The notes under the pieces were generated by a model. The model was given only the letters and a program-made list of their open reading frames with translations. It made no database searches and had not been told where the DNA came from. A stretch of DNA of 38,324 nucleotides from positions 1 through 38,324 of the forward strand of contig CAJBXY010000125.1 in assembly GCA_903959665.1 (NCBI GenBank). The letters are read 5' to 3'. Position numbers and translations under genes: made by a program. Of this stretch, positions 14,816-22,003 are shown piece after piece (position 1 is the stretch's first letter; every line of letters starts with the position of its first letter). Source of the stretch: an uncultured Solirubrobacterales bacterium (GTDB lineage Bacteria; Actinomycetota; Thermoleophilia; Solirubrobacterales; Solirubrobacteraceae).

Positions 14816-15768
14816 CTGGGCTGCGGACCGGCGGCGTCACGTCGATCGGCGAGGATCGAAAGCGTAATTCCGGCTGCAAAGAGGCCGATCACGAGCGCCA
14901 AACTGACCGGCGCCGAAGCCTTGTAGACGTCTTGGATCAGCAGCTTCAGCGCAACCACTCCGAGCACAATTGCGACCGTCTGGTTGAGATAGCGGAAGCG
15001 TTTGATCAAATCCTCGACCAGCGAGAAGAGCGCGCGCAGGCCGAGTAGAGCAAAGCCGTTGGCGGCCCAGATCACGAGCGGATCCTCGGTGATCGCGAAG
15101 GCCGCCGGAATTGAATCGAGCGCAAAGGCGATGTCAGCGGCGACAACGCTGACAAGCGCCAGCGCCAGCGGCGTCAATACGCGGCGCTTATCAACGATCG
15201 TTGAGAAGCGCGAGCCGTGGTAGTCGCCGATCGGGTAGAAGCGCCGAATCAGGCGCACCAGCGGCGAATGGTCTGGGTCGACGTGGTCGGCCGCCCCCTT
15301 ATACATTCGCCAGGCGAGCACCAGCAGCAGCGCGCCGAGGATGTAGGTGACGATGTGAAAGCGCTCGATCAGCTCGACGCCGACGACAATCGCCACGCCG
15401 CGCATCGCCAGCGCCAGAATGATGCCCCAGAAGAGCAGAATCCCGCGCTGGGCGGCAGGGACGGCAAAGTAACCGAAGATCAGCAGGAAGACAACGAGGT
15501 TGTCGAGCGAGAGTGTGCGCTCGATCAAGTAAACGGTGACGTAGTTGACGCCGTCGGCGGTGCTCGAGAGCAGGATCACGGGGATCGTCGCCAGCAGCCC
15601 GACGATCAACCAGCCGATGCTCCAGACGATTGCCTCTTTGCGCGTCGGCTGACGGCCGCGCGCGAAGACCAGCAGATCAACGAGCAGCAATGCGCCGACG
15701 ATCAAGACGATGACGCCGATCGCTATTGGGTTGGTGCCAAGGGCCGCGAGCGGAGCAGTGATCAACAT
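14812..15768 (-). CDS. TerC family integral membrane protein
   Basis: A 318-residue polytopic membrane protein from the ATG at 15768; a TTG two codons upstream is the alternative. TerC proteins are linked to tellurite resistance and, in better studied members, to Mn2+ export and metalation of secreted proteins. Visible helices include IAIGVIVLIVGALLLVDLLV, AIVWSIGWLIVGLLATIPVI, LVVFLLIFGYFAVPAAQ and IVTYILGALLLVLAWRMY. Conserved acidic residues lie in VYLIERTLSLDNLVVF and ALVSVVAADIAFALDSIPA, the TerC hallmark for metal binding. It is 32 bases after folK, leaving no room for the Mn2+ riboswitch that often precedes terC. Named Alx-like in some genomes. Confidence 0.92.
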   Translation of the reverse strand: MLITAPLAALGTNPIAIGVIVLIVGALLLVDLLVFARGRQPTRKEAIVWSIGWLIVGLLATIPVILLSSTADGVNYVTVYLIERTLSLDNLVVFLLIFGYFAVPAAQRGILLFWGIILALAMRGVAIVVGVELIERFHIVTYILGALLLVLAWRMYKGAADHVDPDHSPLVRLIRRFYPIGDYHGSRFSTIVDKRRVLTPLALALVSVVAADIAFALDSIPAAFAITEDPLVIWAANGFALLGLRALFSLVEDLIKRFRYLNQTVAIVLGVVALKLLIQDVYKASAPVSLALVIGLFAAGITLSILADRRDAAGPQPS

Positions 15769-15800
15769 CGTCAAGGCGCAGTCTGACAGCCTTGAAAAAG

Positions 15801-16322
15801 TTACTGCGCCGGAATCGTCAAGGCGGCGCCTTCACGTGTTACCGCTTCGTCAAAACCGAGTGCGACGAGCGCCTCCGAGAGCGGTGAGCCGTCGGGGGCT
15901 CGCAGATCGAAATCTAGCTCCAGTAGCGGGATCAGGACGAAGCGGCGCGAACTAGTTTCGGCGTGTGGCAGCGTCAGCCGCTCGCTCTCGTAGACGAGAT
16001 CTCCCAGCAGTAGAAGGTCAACGTCGATCGGGCGCGGCCCGTGGCGGACGCCGCCCTCAAGGTCGCGACCGAGCGCCGCTTCGATCCCTTTGCAGGCGTC
16101 GAGCAGCTCTTCGGGACCAAGCTCGGTGCCGATACGCACGCAGGCGTTGAGGAACGAGGGCTGATCTAGCACGAGGCCAACCGGCTCGGTGTCATAGGTC
16201 GATGAGGAGGCCAGCACCGAGATGCCACGGCCAGGCATCGCGTCTACGGCGGCCTGGAGATTCTCGCGGCGACCGCCAACGTTGGAACCGAGGCCGAGAT
16301 AGCCGGTCTGCGCCGCCGCCAT
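15801..16322 (-). CDS. folK: 2-amino-4-hydroxy-6-hydroxymethyldihydropteridine pyrophosphokinase
   Basis: Transfers pyrophosphate from ATP to the pterin in folate synthesis. The 173-residue protein shows the N-terminal GYLGLGSNVGGRRENL, the SSSTYDTEPVG loop, FLNACVRIGTEL, and the ATP/Mg signature RHGPRPIDVDLLLLG with the two metal-binding aspartates. The LPHAETSSRRFVLIPLLEL segment closes the core. It starts with ATG only two bases after the thioesterase stop, so the two are translated together. It is the last gene of the folP-folB-thioesterase-folK run. Confidence 0.96.
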   Translation of the reverse strand: MAAAQTGYLGLGSNVGGRRENLQAAVDAMPGRGISVLASSSTYDTEPVGLVLDQPSFLNACVRIGTELGPEELLDACKGIEAALGRDLEGGVRHGPRPIDVDLLLLGDLVYESERLTLPHAETSSRRFVLIPLLELDFDLRAPDGSPLSEALVALGFDEAVTREGAALTIPAQ

Positions 16323-16324
16323 CG

Positions 16325-17131
16325 CTACTTCGGCTCTACCAGCAACGCCAACTGACGGCTATGGGCAAGCAGCCTGCCGTCGGCCGACCAGATCTCGCCG
16401 TCCTCTTCGACGAAACCCTCGATCGCCGTGCTGCAGCGAAACACTCCGAGCACCGACTGCGAAGCGTCGATCTCGAGCGCGGCGTGCGGGTCACGGAAGT
16501 GAATTGTTAGGTCAACGGTTGGCGCGCCAACCGGCTCGGTAAGACGCGTGAAGACAGCCGGCAGCCAAGCGTCGCAGTAAAGCGCAAGCGCCGCCGAATC
16601 GAGCCTCTGCGGCTCGTTCAGCCGCATCCAGCCGCCGCTGATCGCCTCGTCGGAGCCGCTGAACGGCAGCGCGCCAAGAGCCGGCCGCATCACAACCTGG
16701 CGCGCGATCGGTGGCATCTGCTCAATAACCGGGATCGGCTCAATCTGATCGGCGGCGCCGACCTTCGGCATCTGCGCGACGAACGGCCGCTTGTCGGAGA
16801 ATTGGCCGGCGAAGGCGCCGAGCGCCAGCAGACAGCACTTGCCGTCCTGCTCGAGCCGCGCGCTGAGCGTCGTCAGCGTCCGCCCCGAGCGCTCAACCTT
16901 GACCTCAATCTGCATCGGGCCGGCAACCGGCGGGCTTAAGTAGTGGAGCGTGATCGAGCGCGCTTCACGCTCGTTGTCGCCGAGCTCGGCGGCCATCGCA
17001 CGAATCATTATCGCCGCCAGGTAGCCGCCGTTGGGGCCGCGCGGCGCCGACCAATCTACGTCGCAGAGCGCGCTGAAGCGGCCGTCACCGAGCGGCTCGA
17101 CCGCGGTTGCCAGTTCAAACGGAGTGCTCAT
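16325..17131 (-). CDS. Acyl-CoA thioesterase (double hotdog, TesB-like)
   Basis: A 268-residue protein of the double-hotdog thioesterase type, expected to hydrolyse acyl-CoA. The first hotdog half contains APRGPNGGYLAAIMIRAM and a SITLHYLSPPVAGPMQIEV strand. The second contains DAWLPAVFTRLTEPVGAPT and VDLTIHFRDPHAA, ending in GRLLAHSRQLALL, which is the typical C-terminal TesB-like strand. The start is the ATG at 17131, which overlaps the folB stop (ATGA). Only two bases separate its stop from folK. It is thus fully embedded in the folate operon although no folate step needs a thioesterase. Substrate is unknown. Confidence 0.85.
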   Translation of the reverse strand: MSTPFELATAVEPLGDGRFSALCDVDWSAPRGPNGGYLAAIMIRAMAAELGDNEREARSITLHYLSPPVAGPMQIEVKVERSGRTLTTLSARLEQDGKCCLLALGAFAGQFSDKRPFVAQMPKVGAADQIEPIPVIEQMPPIARQVVMRPALGALPFSGSDEAISGGWMRLNEPQRLDSAALALYCDAWLPAVFTRLTEPVGAPTVDLTIHFRDPHAALEIDASQSVLGVFRCSTAIEGFVEEDGEIWSADGRLLAHSRQLALLVEPK

Positions 17132-17568
17132 CGCCCGGCCGCGCTGTGCCAAACCTCAACTGAGACAGATTCAACCGCGAGCGCGATCGGCGGCTCCGGC
17201 TTTGTCGCCTTGACCCATACTTCTCGCGCGTCGAACTCATCGAGCAGCTGGTTGGCGACCTCGGTGCAGAGCGCCTCAAGCGTGCGGTATGAGCGGCGCT
17301 GGGCGACAAGCGCGATGAACTCGCAGACGCGGCCGTAGTCAACGGTGTCCTCAACGCGGTCGGTTACCGTTGCGTCGCAGGCGCCGACGTCGAAGCGAAG
17401 GTCGAAGACGAGCCGCTGGCCGATCTCCTGCTCAGCGTCGCTGACGCCATGGTGGGTGTAAAGCGAGAGGCCGGTGATCTCGATGCTGGTAGCGGCCAGC
17501 TCGCTGCTGCGCTCGCCGAATTCCTCGTCGAACTCCTCATTCTCCTCGTGCTCCTCGTCAGCGTCCAT
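17128..17568 (-). CDS. folB: Dihydroneopterin aldolase
   Basis: Splits 7,8-dihydroneopterin into hydroxymethyl-dihydropterin and glycolaldehyde. From the ATG at 17568 the protein has 146 residues. Residues about 33-146 form the usual fold: IEITGLSLYTHHGVSDAEQEIGQ with the substrate-binding Glu, FDLRFDVG, TVDYGRV, and VWVKATKPEPPI with the catalytic Lys. An added N-terminal segment of about 25 residues is extremely acidic (two thirds Asp/Glu) and absent from the normal 118-122 residue enzyme. A GTG at 17586 would lengthen it by six more. It overlaps folP by 11 bases and the thioesterase by 4. Confidence 0.93.
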   Translation of the reverse strand: MDADEEHEENEEFDEEFGERSSELAATSIEITGLSLYTHHGVSDAEQEIGQRLVFDLRFDVGACDATVTDRVEDTVDYGRVCEFIALVAQRRSYRTLEALCTEVANQLLDEFDAREVWVKATKPEPPIALAVESVSVEVWHSAAGR

Positions 17569-18373
17569 CGCGCGCCAACGTAGCACTAGCGAGCTTCAAG
17601 CCGTCGACGGTTGCTCGCACATCGTGGACGCGAAAGACGCTGGCGCCGCGCTCAAATGCGAGCACGTTGGCGGCAACGGTTGCCGCAACGCGCTGGTCGG
17701 GGCGCTCGGCGCCGGTCAGCTCGCCAAGGAAACGCTTGCGCGAAAGCCCGATCACGACTCGGTAGCCGAGCCCAGCGACGGCCTCAAGCCCCGCCAGCAG
17801 CTCAAGGTTGTGCTCGAGCGTCTTGCCGAAGCCGATCCCTGGGTCGACGGCGATCCGTTCGCGCTTGATCCCGGCGGCGAGCGCTAACTCGGCGCGCTCG
17901 CTGAGAAACTCGCAGACCTCGGCGACAACGTCGTCGTACTGCGGGTCGTCCTGCATCGTTTGCGGCGAGCCGAGCATGTGCATCAGACAGCAGTCGCAGC
18001 CAGCTTCGGCGACGAGCTGCGCCATCTGTGGCTCGCGCGTAAAGGCGCTGACGTCGTTGATGTAACTGGCGCCGGCCTCGAGCGCGGCCTGCGCCACGCC
18101 AAGCTTCATCGTGTCAATGCTGATCTGAACCTGAGGCGCCGCGGCAGCGATCCCCTCAATTACGGGGATCACGCGGCGCAGCTCCTCGGCATGATCGACC
18201 GGCTCGGCGCCAGGGCGCGTTGACTCGCCACCGACGTCGATGATCGCCGCGCCCTGCTCAACCAGCTCCAGGCTGTGCGCGATCGCCGCCTCGGCGGTTG
18301 GAAGCAGGCCGCCGTCTGAGAACGAATCGGGCGTCGCATTACAGACCCCCATCACCTTCCAAGCAGCGCTCAT
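17558..18373 (-). CDS. folP: Dihydropteroate synthase
   Basis: Condenses hydroxymethyl-dihydropterin diphosphate with p-aminobenzoate; the sulfonamide target. The 271-residue TIM barrel carries the N-terminal VMGVCNATPDSFSDGG, the pterin/phosphate loop DVGGESTRPGAEPV, ISIDTMK, the INDVSAF segment, VDPGIGFGKTLEHN, and the C-terminal GLSRKRFLG and RVHDVRATVDGL. All positions look functional. ATG start at 18373, 24 bases after the ftsH stop; its end overlaps folB. In mycobacteria folE sits between ftsH and folP; here it is missing. Confidence 0.96.
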   Translation of the reverse strand: MSAAWKVMGVCNATPDSFSDGGLLPTAEAAIAHSLELVEQGAAIIDVGGESTRPGAEPVDHAEELRRVIPVIEGIAAAAPQVQISIDTMKLGVAQAALEAGASYINDVSAFTREPQMAQLVAEAGCDCCLMHMLGSPQTMQDDPQYDDVVAEVCEFLSERAELALAAGIKRERIAVDPGIGFGKTLEHNLELLAGLEAVAGLGYRVVIGLSRKRFLGELTGAERPDQRVAATVAANVLAFERGASVFRVHDVRATVDGLKLASATLARDGR

Positions 18374-18397
18374 CGGGCTAGCCGCGCGCGCCGCGAA

Positions 18398-20386
18398 TCA
18401 GGCCGGTTCAGGCTTCTCAGGCAGATCGAGGCCACGCGCCTCGAGCGCGCCACCGGCAAGGCCGGGCAGCGTCGTTGGCCGCGGAGCGTCGCGCTCAGCC
18501 TCGGTTGCGCCTTCAGGCGTTCCGTCGGTCGGCGGCGCCGGAGCGTCGTCAGGGCCGAAGACCTCTTCTTCGCTTTTTCCGTCGAGCAGCGCAAGGAATT
18601 CATTCTTCTCGATCGTCTCACGCTTGAGCAGAATCCGTGAAGTTGTTTCGAGCGCCTCGCGGTGCTCGGTCAGCATGTCCTTGGCGCGCTGGTGCGACGA
18701 TTCGACGATGCGGCGGATCTCATCGTCGATCTCGCGCGCAATCTCATCGGAGTAATCCGGCTCTGAGGAAAACTCACGGCCGAGGAAAGGCTGCCCTTGA
18801 TCGCGGCCGAAGACGCGCGGGCCGAGCCGTTCGCTCATTCCAAAGCGCATCACCATCTGCTTGGCGGTAGCGGTGACCTTCTCGATGTCGTTCGAAGCGC
18901 CGGTAGTGATCTCGCTAAAGACGATCTCCTCTGCCGCACGGCCACCGAGCGTCATCGCCATCGAATCGAGCAGCTCGGCGCGCGTCGTGAGGAAGCGATC
19001 CTCTTGCGGCATTGAGATCGTGTAGCCGAGCGCTTGGCCGCGGCTGACGATTGAGATCTTGTGGACCGGATCGGAAAACTCGAGGTAGTGGCCGACGATC
19101 GCGTGGCCCATCTCGTGGAATGCGGTTACGAGCCGCTCCTTGTCGCTCATCACACGCGTCTTCTTTTCGGGGCCTGCGATCACGCGCATGATCCCCTCCT
19201 CAAGCTCAACCTGAGTTACTTCGCGCTTGCCGTGGCGGGCCGCCAGCAGCGCCGCCTCGTTGACGAGGTTGGCCAGATCGGCGCCGGTGAAACCTGGCGT
19301 CTGGCCTGCCAACGTGTCTGTGTCGATCTCCTTCGCCAGTGGCTTGCCGCGGGTGTGAACGTCGAGGATTCGTGCACGGCCTTTGCGATCGGGGCGATCG
19401 ACGACGATCTGGCGGTCAAAACGGCCCGGGCGCAGCAGCGCTGGATCAAGAATGTCGGGGCGGTTGGTGGCGGCGATCAGGATCACGTTGTCGGTCATCG
19501 TGAAGCCGTCCATCTCAACGAGGAGCTGGTTGAGCGTCTGTTCGCGCTCGTCGTGACCGCCGCCCATGCCGGCGCCGCGGTGGCGGCCGACGGCGTCGAT
19601 CTCGTCAACGAAGATGATGCAAGGAGAGTTCTGCTTCGCCTGCTCGAAGAGGTCGCGAACGCGGCTGGCGCCGACGCCGACGAACATCTCGACAAAGTCT
19701 GAGCCGGAGATCGAGAAGAAGGGAACGCCGGCCTCGCCTGCGACGGCGCGTGCCAGCAGCGTCTTGCCGGTCCCTGGAGGGCCAAAGAGCAGCACTCCCT
19801 TCGGGATACGGGCGCCAAGCGCCTGGAACTTTTTCGGATTCTCGAGGAACTCTTTGATCTCGTGCAGCTCTTCGACCGCTTCGTCAACACCGGCGACGTC
19901 GCGGAATGTGATCTTCGGCGAATCGGCCGTCATCCGCTTGGCGCGGGACTTACCGAACGACATCACCTTTGAGCCGCCGCCTTGCATCTGGTTCATTAGG
20001 AAGATCCAGAAGCCGATGAAAATCAGGAACGGCAACACGTAGGTCAGCAGCGAGAGCCAACCGCTCGTCTTGCTGCTTTGAATGTTGTATCCGCCGGAGA
20101 GCTTGCCTTGATCCTCAGCGCTCTGAAGCTGCGCTTCAAGCCGATCTGCGCCCGCGGTCGTGAAGCCGGTTTCGTACTCCTTGCCGCTGCGCGGGACGAC
20201 GACGACGGTGTTGTTCTTCGTCTTTAGGTCTACCGACTTGAGCTCACCTGCAGAAAGCTGGGCGATGAACTCGCTGTAGGTCGGGGCCTTCTCCTTCTGC
20301 CCGCCTGTGATCAAGCGCTGCGCGAAGAACGCGAGCACGATCACGATCAGGATTGGGAAGGCTGCGCTCTTGAAAAAACGGCTCAT
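18398..20386 (-). CDS. ftsH: ATP-dependent zinc metalloprotease FtsH
   Basis: Membrane-anchored AAA+ protease for quality control of membrane and regulatory proteins. The 662-residue protein has an N-terminal helix (AAFPILIVIVLAFFAQRL), an extracytoplasmic domain, a second helix (LLTYVLPFLIFIGFWIFLM), the AAA+ module with Walker A GPPGTGKTLLA, Walker B IIFVDEIDA and SRH ATNRPDILDPALLRPGRFDR, and a zinc protease domain with HEMGH (HExxH; HEAGH in most family members). A Pro/Glu-rich disordered tail ends the protein. No Shine-Dalgarno is clear; TAACGT lies ten bases before the ATG. It follows hpt by 79 bases, and tilS-hpt-ftsH is a widely conserved order. Confidence 0.96.
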   Translation of the reverse strand: MSRFFKSAAFPILIVIVLAFFAQRLITGGQKEKAPTYSEFIAQLSAGELKSVDLKTKNNTVVVVPRSGKEYETGFTTAGADRLEAQLQSAEDQGKLSGGYNIQSSKTSGWLSLLTYVLPFLIFIGFWIFLMNQMQGGGSKVMSFGKSRAKRMTADSPKITFRDVAGVDEAVEELHEIKEFLENPKKFQALGARIPKGVLLFGPPGTGKTLLARAVAGEAGVPFFSISGSDFVEMFVGVGASRVRDLFEQAKQNSPCIIFVDEIDAVGRHRGAGMGGGHDEREQTLNQLLVEMDGFTMTDNVILIAATNRPDILDPALLRPGRFDRQIVVDRPDRKGRARILDVHTRGKPLAKEIDTDTLAGQTPGFTGADLANLVNEAALLAARHGKREVTQVELEEGIMRVIAGPEKKTRVMSDKERLVTAFHEMGHAIVGHYLEFSDPVHKISIVSRGQALGYTISMPQEDRFLTTRAELLDSMAMTLGGRAAEEIVFSEITTGASNDIEKVTATAKQMVMRFGMSERLGPRVFGRDQGQPFLGREFSSEPDYSDEIAREIDDEIRRIVESSHQRAKDMLTEHREALETTSRILLKRETIEKNEFLALLDGKSEEEVFGPDDAPAPPTDGTPEGATEAERDAPRPTTLPGLAGGALEARGLDLPEKPEPA

Positions 20387-20396
20387 TGAGTGGGAT

Positions 20397-20402
20397 ACGT
20401 TA
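20397..20402 (-). promoter_or_regulatory. Possible ftsH -10 element
   Basis: TAACGT on the minus strand, ten bases before the ftsH ATG at 20386, no Shine-Dalgarno. The spacing would give a leader of only a few bases. The rest of 20387-20465 shows no strong terminator for hpt. Confidence 0.3.
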
Positions 20403-20465
20403 GGTGGATAGCTGTTGGATTACGTCGATGGGACAGATCCTTCAGGGTAACAGCCAACCGCTGCC

Positions 20466-21011
20466 CTACGAACCGCTCTCTGGCCGCAGCAGCGAGGCAA
20501 CGTAAGGCAGATTGCGCCAACGCTCGGCGTGATCGAGGCCGTAACCGATCGCGAATCGGTTGGGGATCTCGAAACCGACGTACTTGATCGGCACGTCGGC
20601 CTTGCGACGCTCGGGCTTCGTCAGCAGCGAACAGACCTCAAGCGAGGCCGGATCGCGCGCGCCGAGGTTGCGCAGCAGGTACTGCAGCGTCAGCCCGGAG
20701 TCGACGATGTCCTCGACAATCAGAACGTCGCGGCCTTCGATCGGCGCGTCGAGATCCTTGAGGATTCTCACTACGCCGCTGGAATCGGTCTGAGAGCCGT
20801 AGGAGGCGAGCGCCATGAAATCGAGCTCGCATGGCGCCGTGATCTTGCGCATCAGGTCGGCGAGGAAAAAGGTGGCTCCTTTGAGCACTCCGACGAGCAG
20901 CAGGTCGCGCCCTTCATAGTCGGCGCTGATCTGGGCGCCGAGCGCGCGCACGCGCTCCTTCAGCTGGTCGGGCTGAACGAGAATCTCACCGATCGGCGGG
21001 TCGTCACTCAT
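20466..21011 (-). CDS. hpt: Hypoxanthine-guanine phosphoribosyltransferase
   Basis: Purine salvage: makes IMP and GMP from hypoxanthine or guanine with PRPP. The 181-residue length is normal. The PPi loop LVGVLKGATFFLADL, the flexible loop ALASYGSQTDSSGVVRILKDLD, and the PRPP-binding motif VLIVEDIVDSGLT (Glu100-Asp101 and the following Asp/Ser/Thr) are visible. The purine-contact segment KYVGFEIPNRFAIGYGLDHAERWRNLPY is also clear. It follows tilS by 11 bases, but a TAATCT hexamer eight bases before its ATG suggests its own leaderless promoter inside the end of tilS. Confidence 0.96.
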   Translation of the reverse strand: MSDDPPIGEILVQPDQLKERVRALGAQISADYEGRDLLLVGVLKGATFFLADLMRKITAPCELDFMALASYGSQTDSSGVVRILKDLDAPIEGRDVLIVEDIVDSGLTLQYLLRNLGARDPASLEVCSLLTKPERRKADVPIKYVGFEIPNRFAIGYGLDHAERWRNLPYVASLLRPESGS

Positions 21012-21019
21012 CGCCGCGG

Positions 21020-21025
21020 AGATTA
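21020..21025 (-). promoter_or_regulatory. hpt -10 element (near-leaderless)
   Basis: TAATCT on the minus strand, eight bases before the hpt ATG at 21011. It overlaps the tilS stop codon region, and no Shine-Dalgarno is seen. Confidence 0.45.
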
Positions 21026-22003
21026 CCCTTCGACCGGCCGGCGAGCAGCGCGCCGCGGTGAGCGTTCAAAGGCCAGCATTCCCTTGACGATTACGGCGCG
21101 CGCACCGCCGCCGACGTCGAGCGCGGCTGAGCCGCTGCCTGAGCCGCCAAGTTCGATCAGCTCTTCGATCCGCGCGGCAGCCTGCGGGCAGAGCGAACCG
21201 GTCGCCTCCTCGGCCAGCCGCCGAACGACGAGCCGCGCCAGCGCCGGCGGCAGCGCGGCAAGATGCTCGGTCGAAATCTCGCTCTTTCCCGCCAACGCGG
21301 TGTCGACGACGAACTCCAACACCTCGGCCTCATCGCGGAGCAGCTCGGCGCTCTGCAAGATGTTCTCGTCGGTAGCCGGGTGAACGCTGCGCAGCGCCGG
21401 CAGAACCTGGCCGCGGATCCGGCCGCGGGCGTACTTGTCGGTCTCATTGCTGGCGTCCTCGCACCACTGCAGGCCGCGCGCGCGGCACCACTCGGCTGTC
21501 TCTTCGCGCGTGAAGCGAGCACGCAGCAGCGGGCGGATCAGAATCCCGCGCTGATCGGGCATGCCAACGAGCGAGCGGCGGCCCGGCGACGCGGCAAGGC
21601 GGTAGAGCACGGTCTCAACCTGATCGCTGGCGGTGTGGCCGGCAGCGAGCTGCGCGCCGGCGGCGCTGGCGAGCTGCGCGCCGAGGCCGTAGCGCACGTC
21701 GCGCGCCCAGGCTTGAACGTTTCCTTCGCGCGGGGCGCTCGCGTTCTCGACGGTTAGTCCAATCCCGAGCTGCTGGCAGAGCCGGCGGCAGAGTTGCTCG
21801 TCGTCCCCAGCTTCGCCGCGCAGTCCATAGTTGACGTGTAGTGCGGTCACCTTTTCGCTACCGCAAAGCTCTACGGCGATGTCCAGCAGGCAGACCGAAT
21901 CGCGGCCACCGGAGAGGCAGACGACGACCGCCTGGCTAGGCGCAAGCAGGCCACCTTCGCGAACCCGTTCGAGCAACTCGTCTGTGGGCATCGGCGCGAT
22001 CAC
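21023..22003 (-). CDS. tilS: tRNA(Ile)-lysidine synthetase
   Basis: Converts C34 of the CAU anticodon of tRNA-Ile2 to lysidine, so that AUA is read as isoleucine. The 326-residue protein has the N-type ATP-pyrophosphatase loop CLSGGRDSVCLLD near residue 29, LHVNYGLRGEAGDDEQLC, the AAGHTASDQVETVLYRLAASPG segment and RPLLRARFTREETAEWCRARGLQWCEDASNE, all TilS hallmarks. It lacks the long C-terminal domains of the Bacillus and E. coli enzymes, as is common in actinomycetes. The GTG at 22003 overlaps the cyclase stop (GTGA); an ATG at 21991 is the alternative start. Confidence 0.93.
   Translation of the reverse strand: MIAPMPTDELLERVREGGLLAPSQAVVVCLSGGRDSVCLLDIAVELCGSEKVTALHVNYGLRGEAGDDEQLCRRLCQQLGIGLTVENASAPREGNVQAWARDVRYGLGAQLASAAGAQLAAGHTASDQVETVLYRLAASPGRRSLVGMPDQRGILIRPLLRARFTREETAEWCRARGLQWCEDASNETDKYARGRIRGQVLPALRSVHPATDENILQSAELLRDEAEVLEFVVDTALAGKSEISTEHLAALPPALARLVVRRLAEEATGSLCPQAAARIEELIELGGSGSGSAALDVGGGARAVIVKGMLAFERSPRRAARRPVEG

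Noticed and set aside
15769..15800. Mn2+ (yybP-ykoY) riboswitch expected before terC
   Set aside because: Only 32 bases separate folK from terC, too short for the motif.
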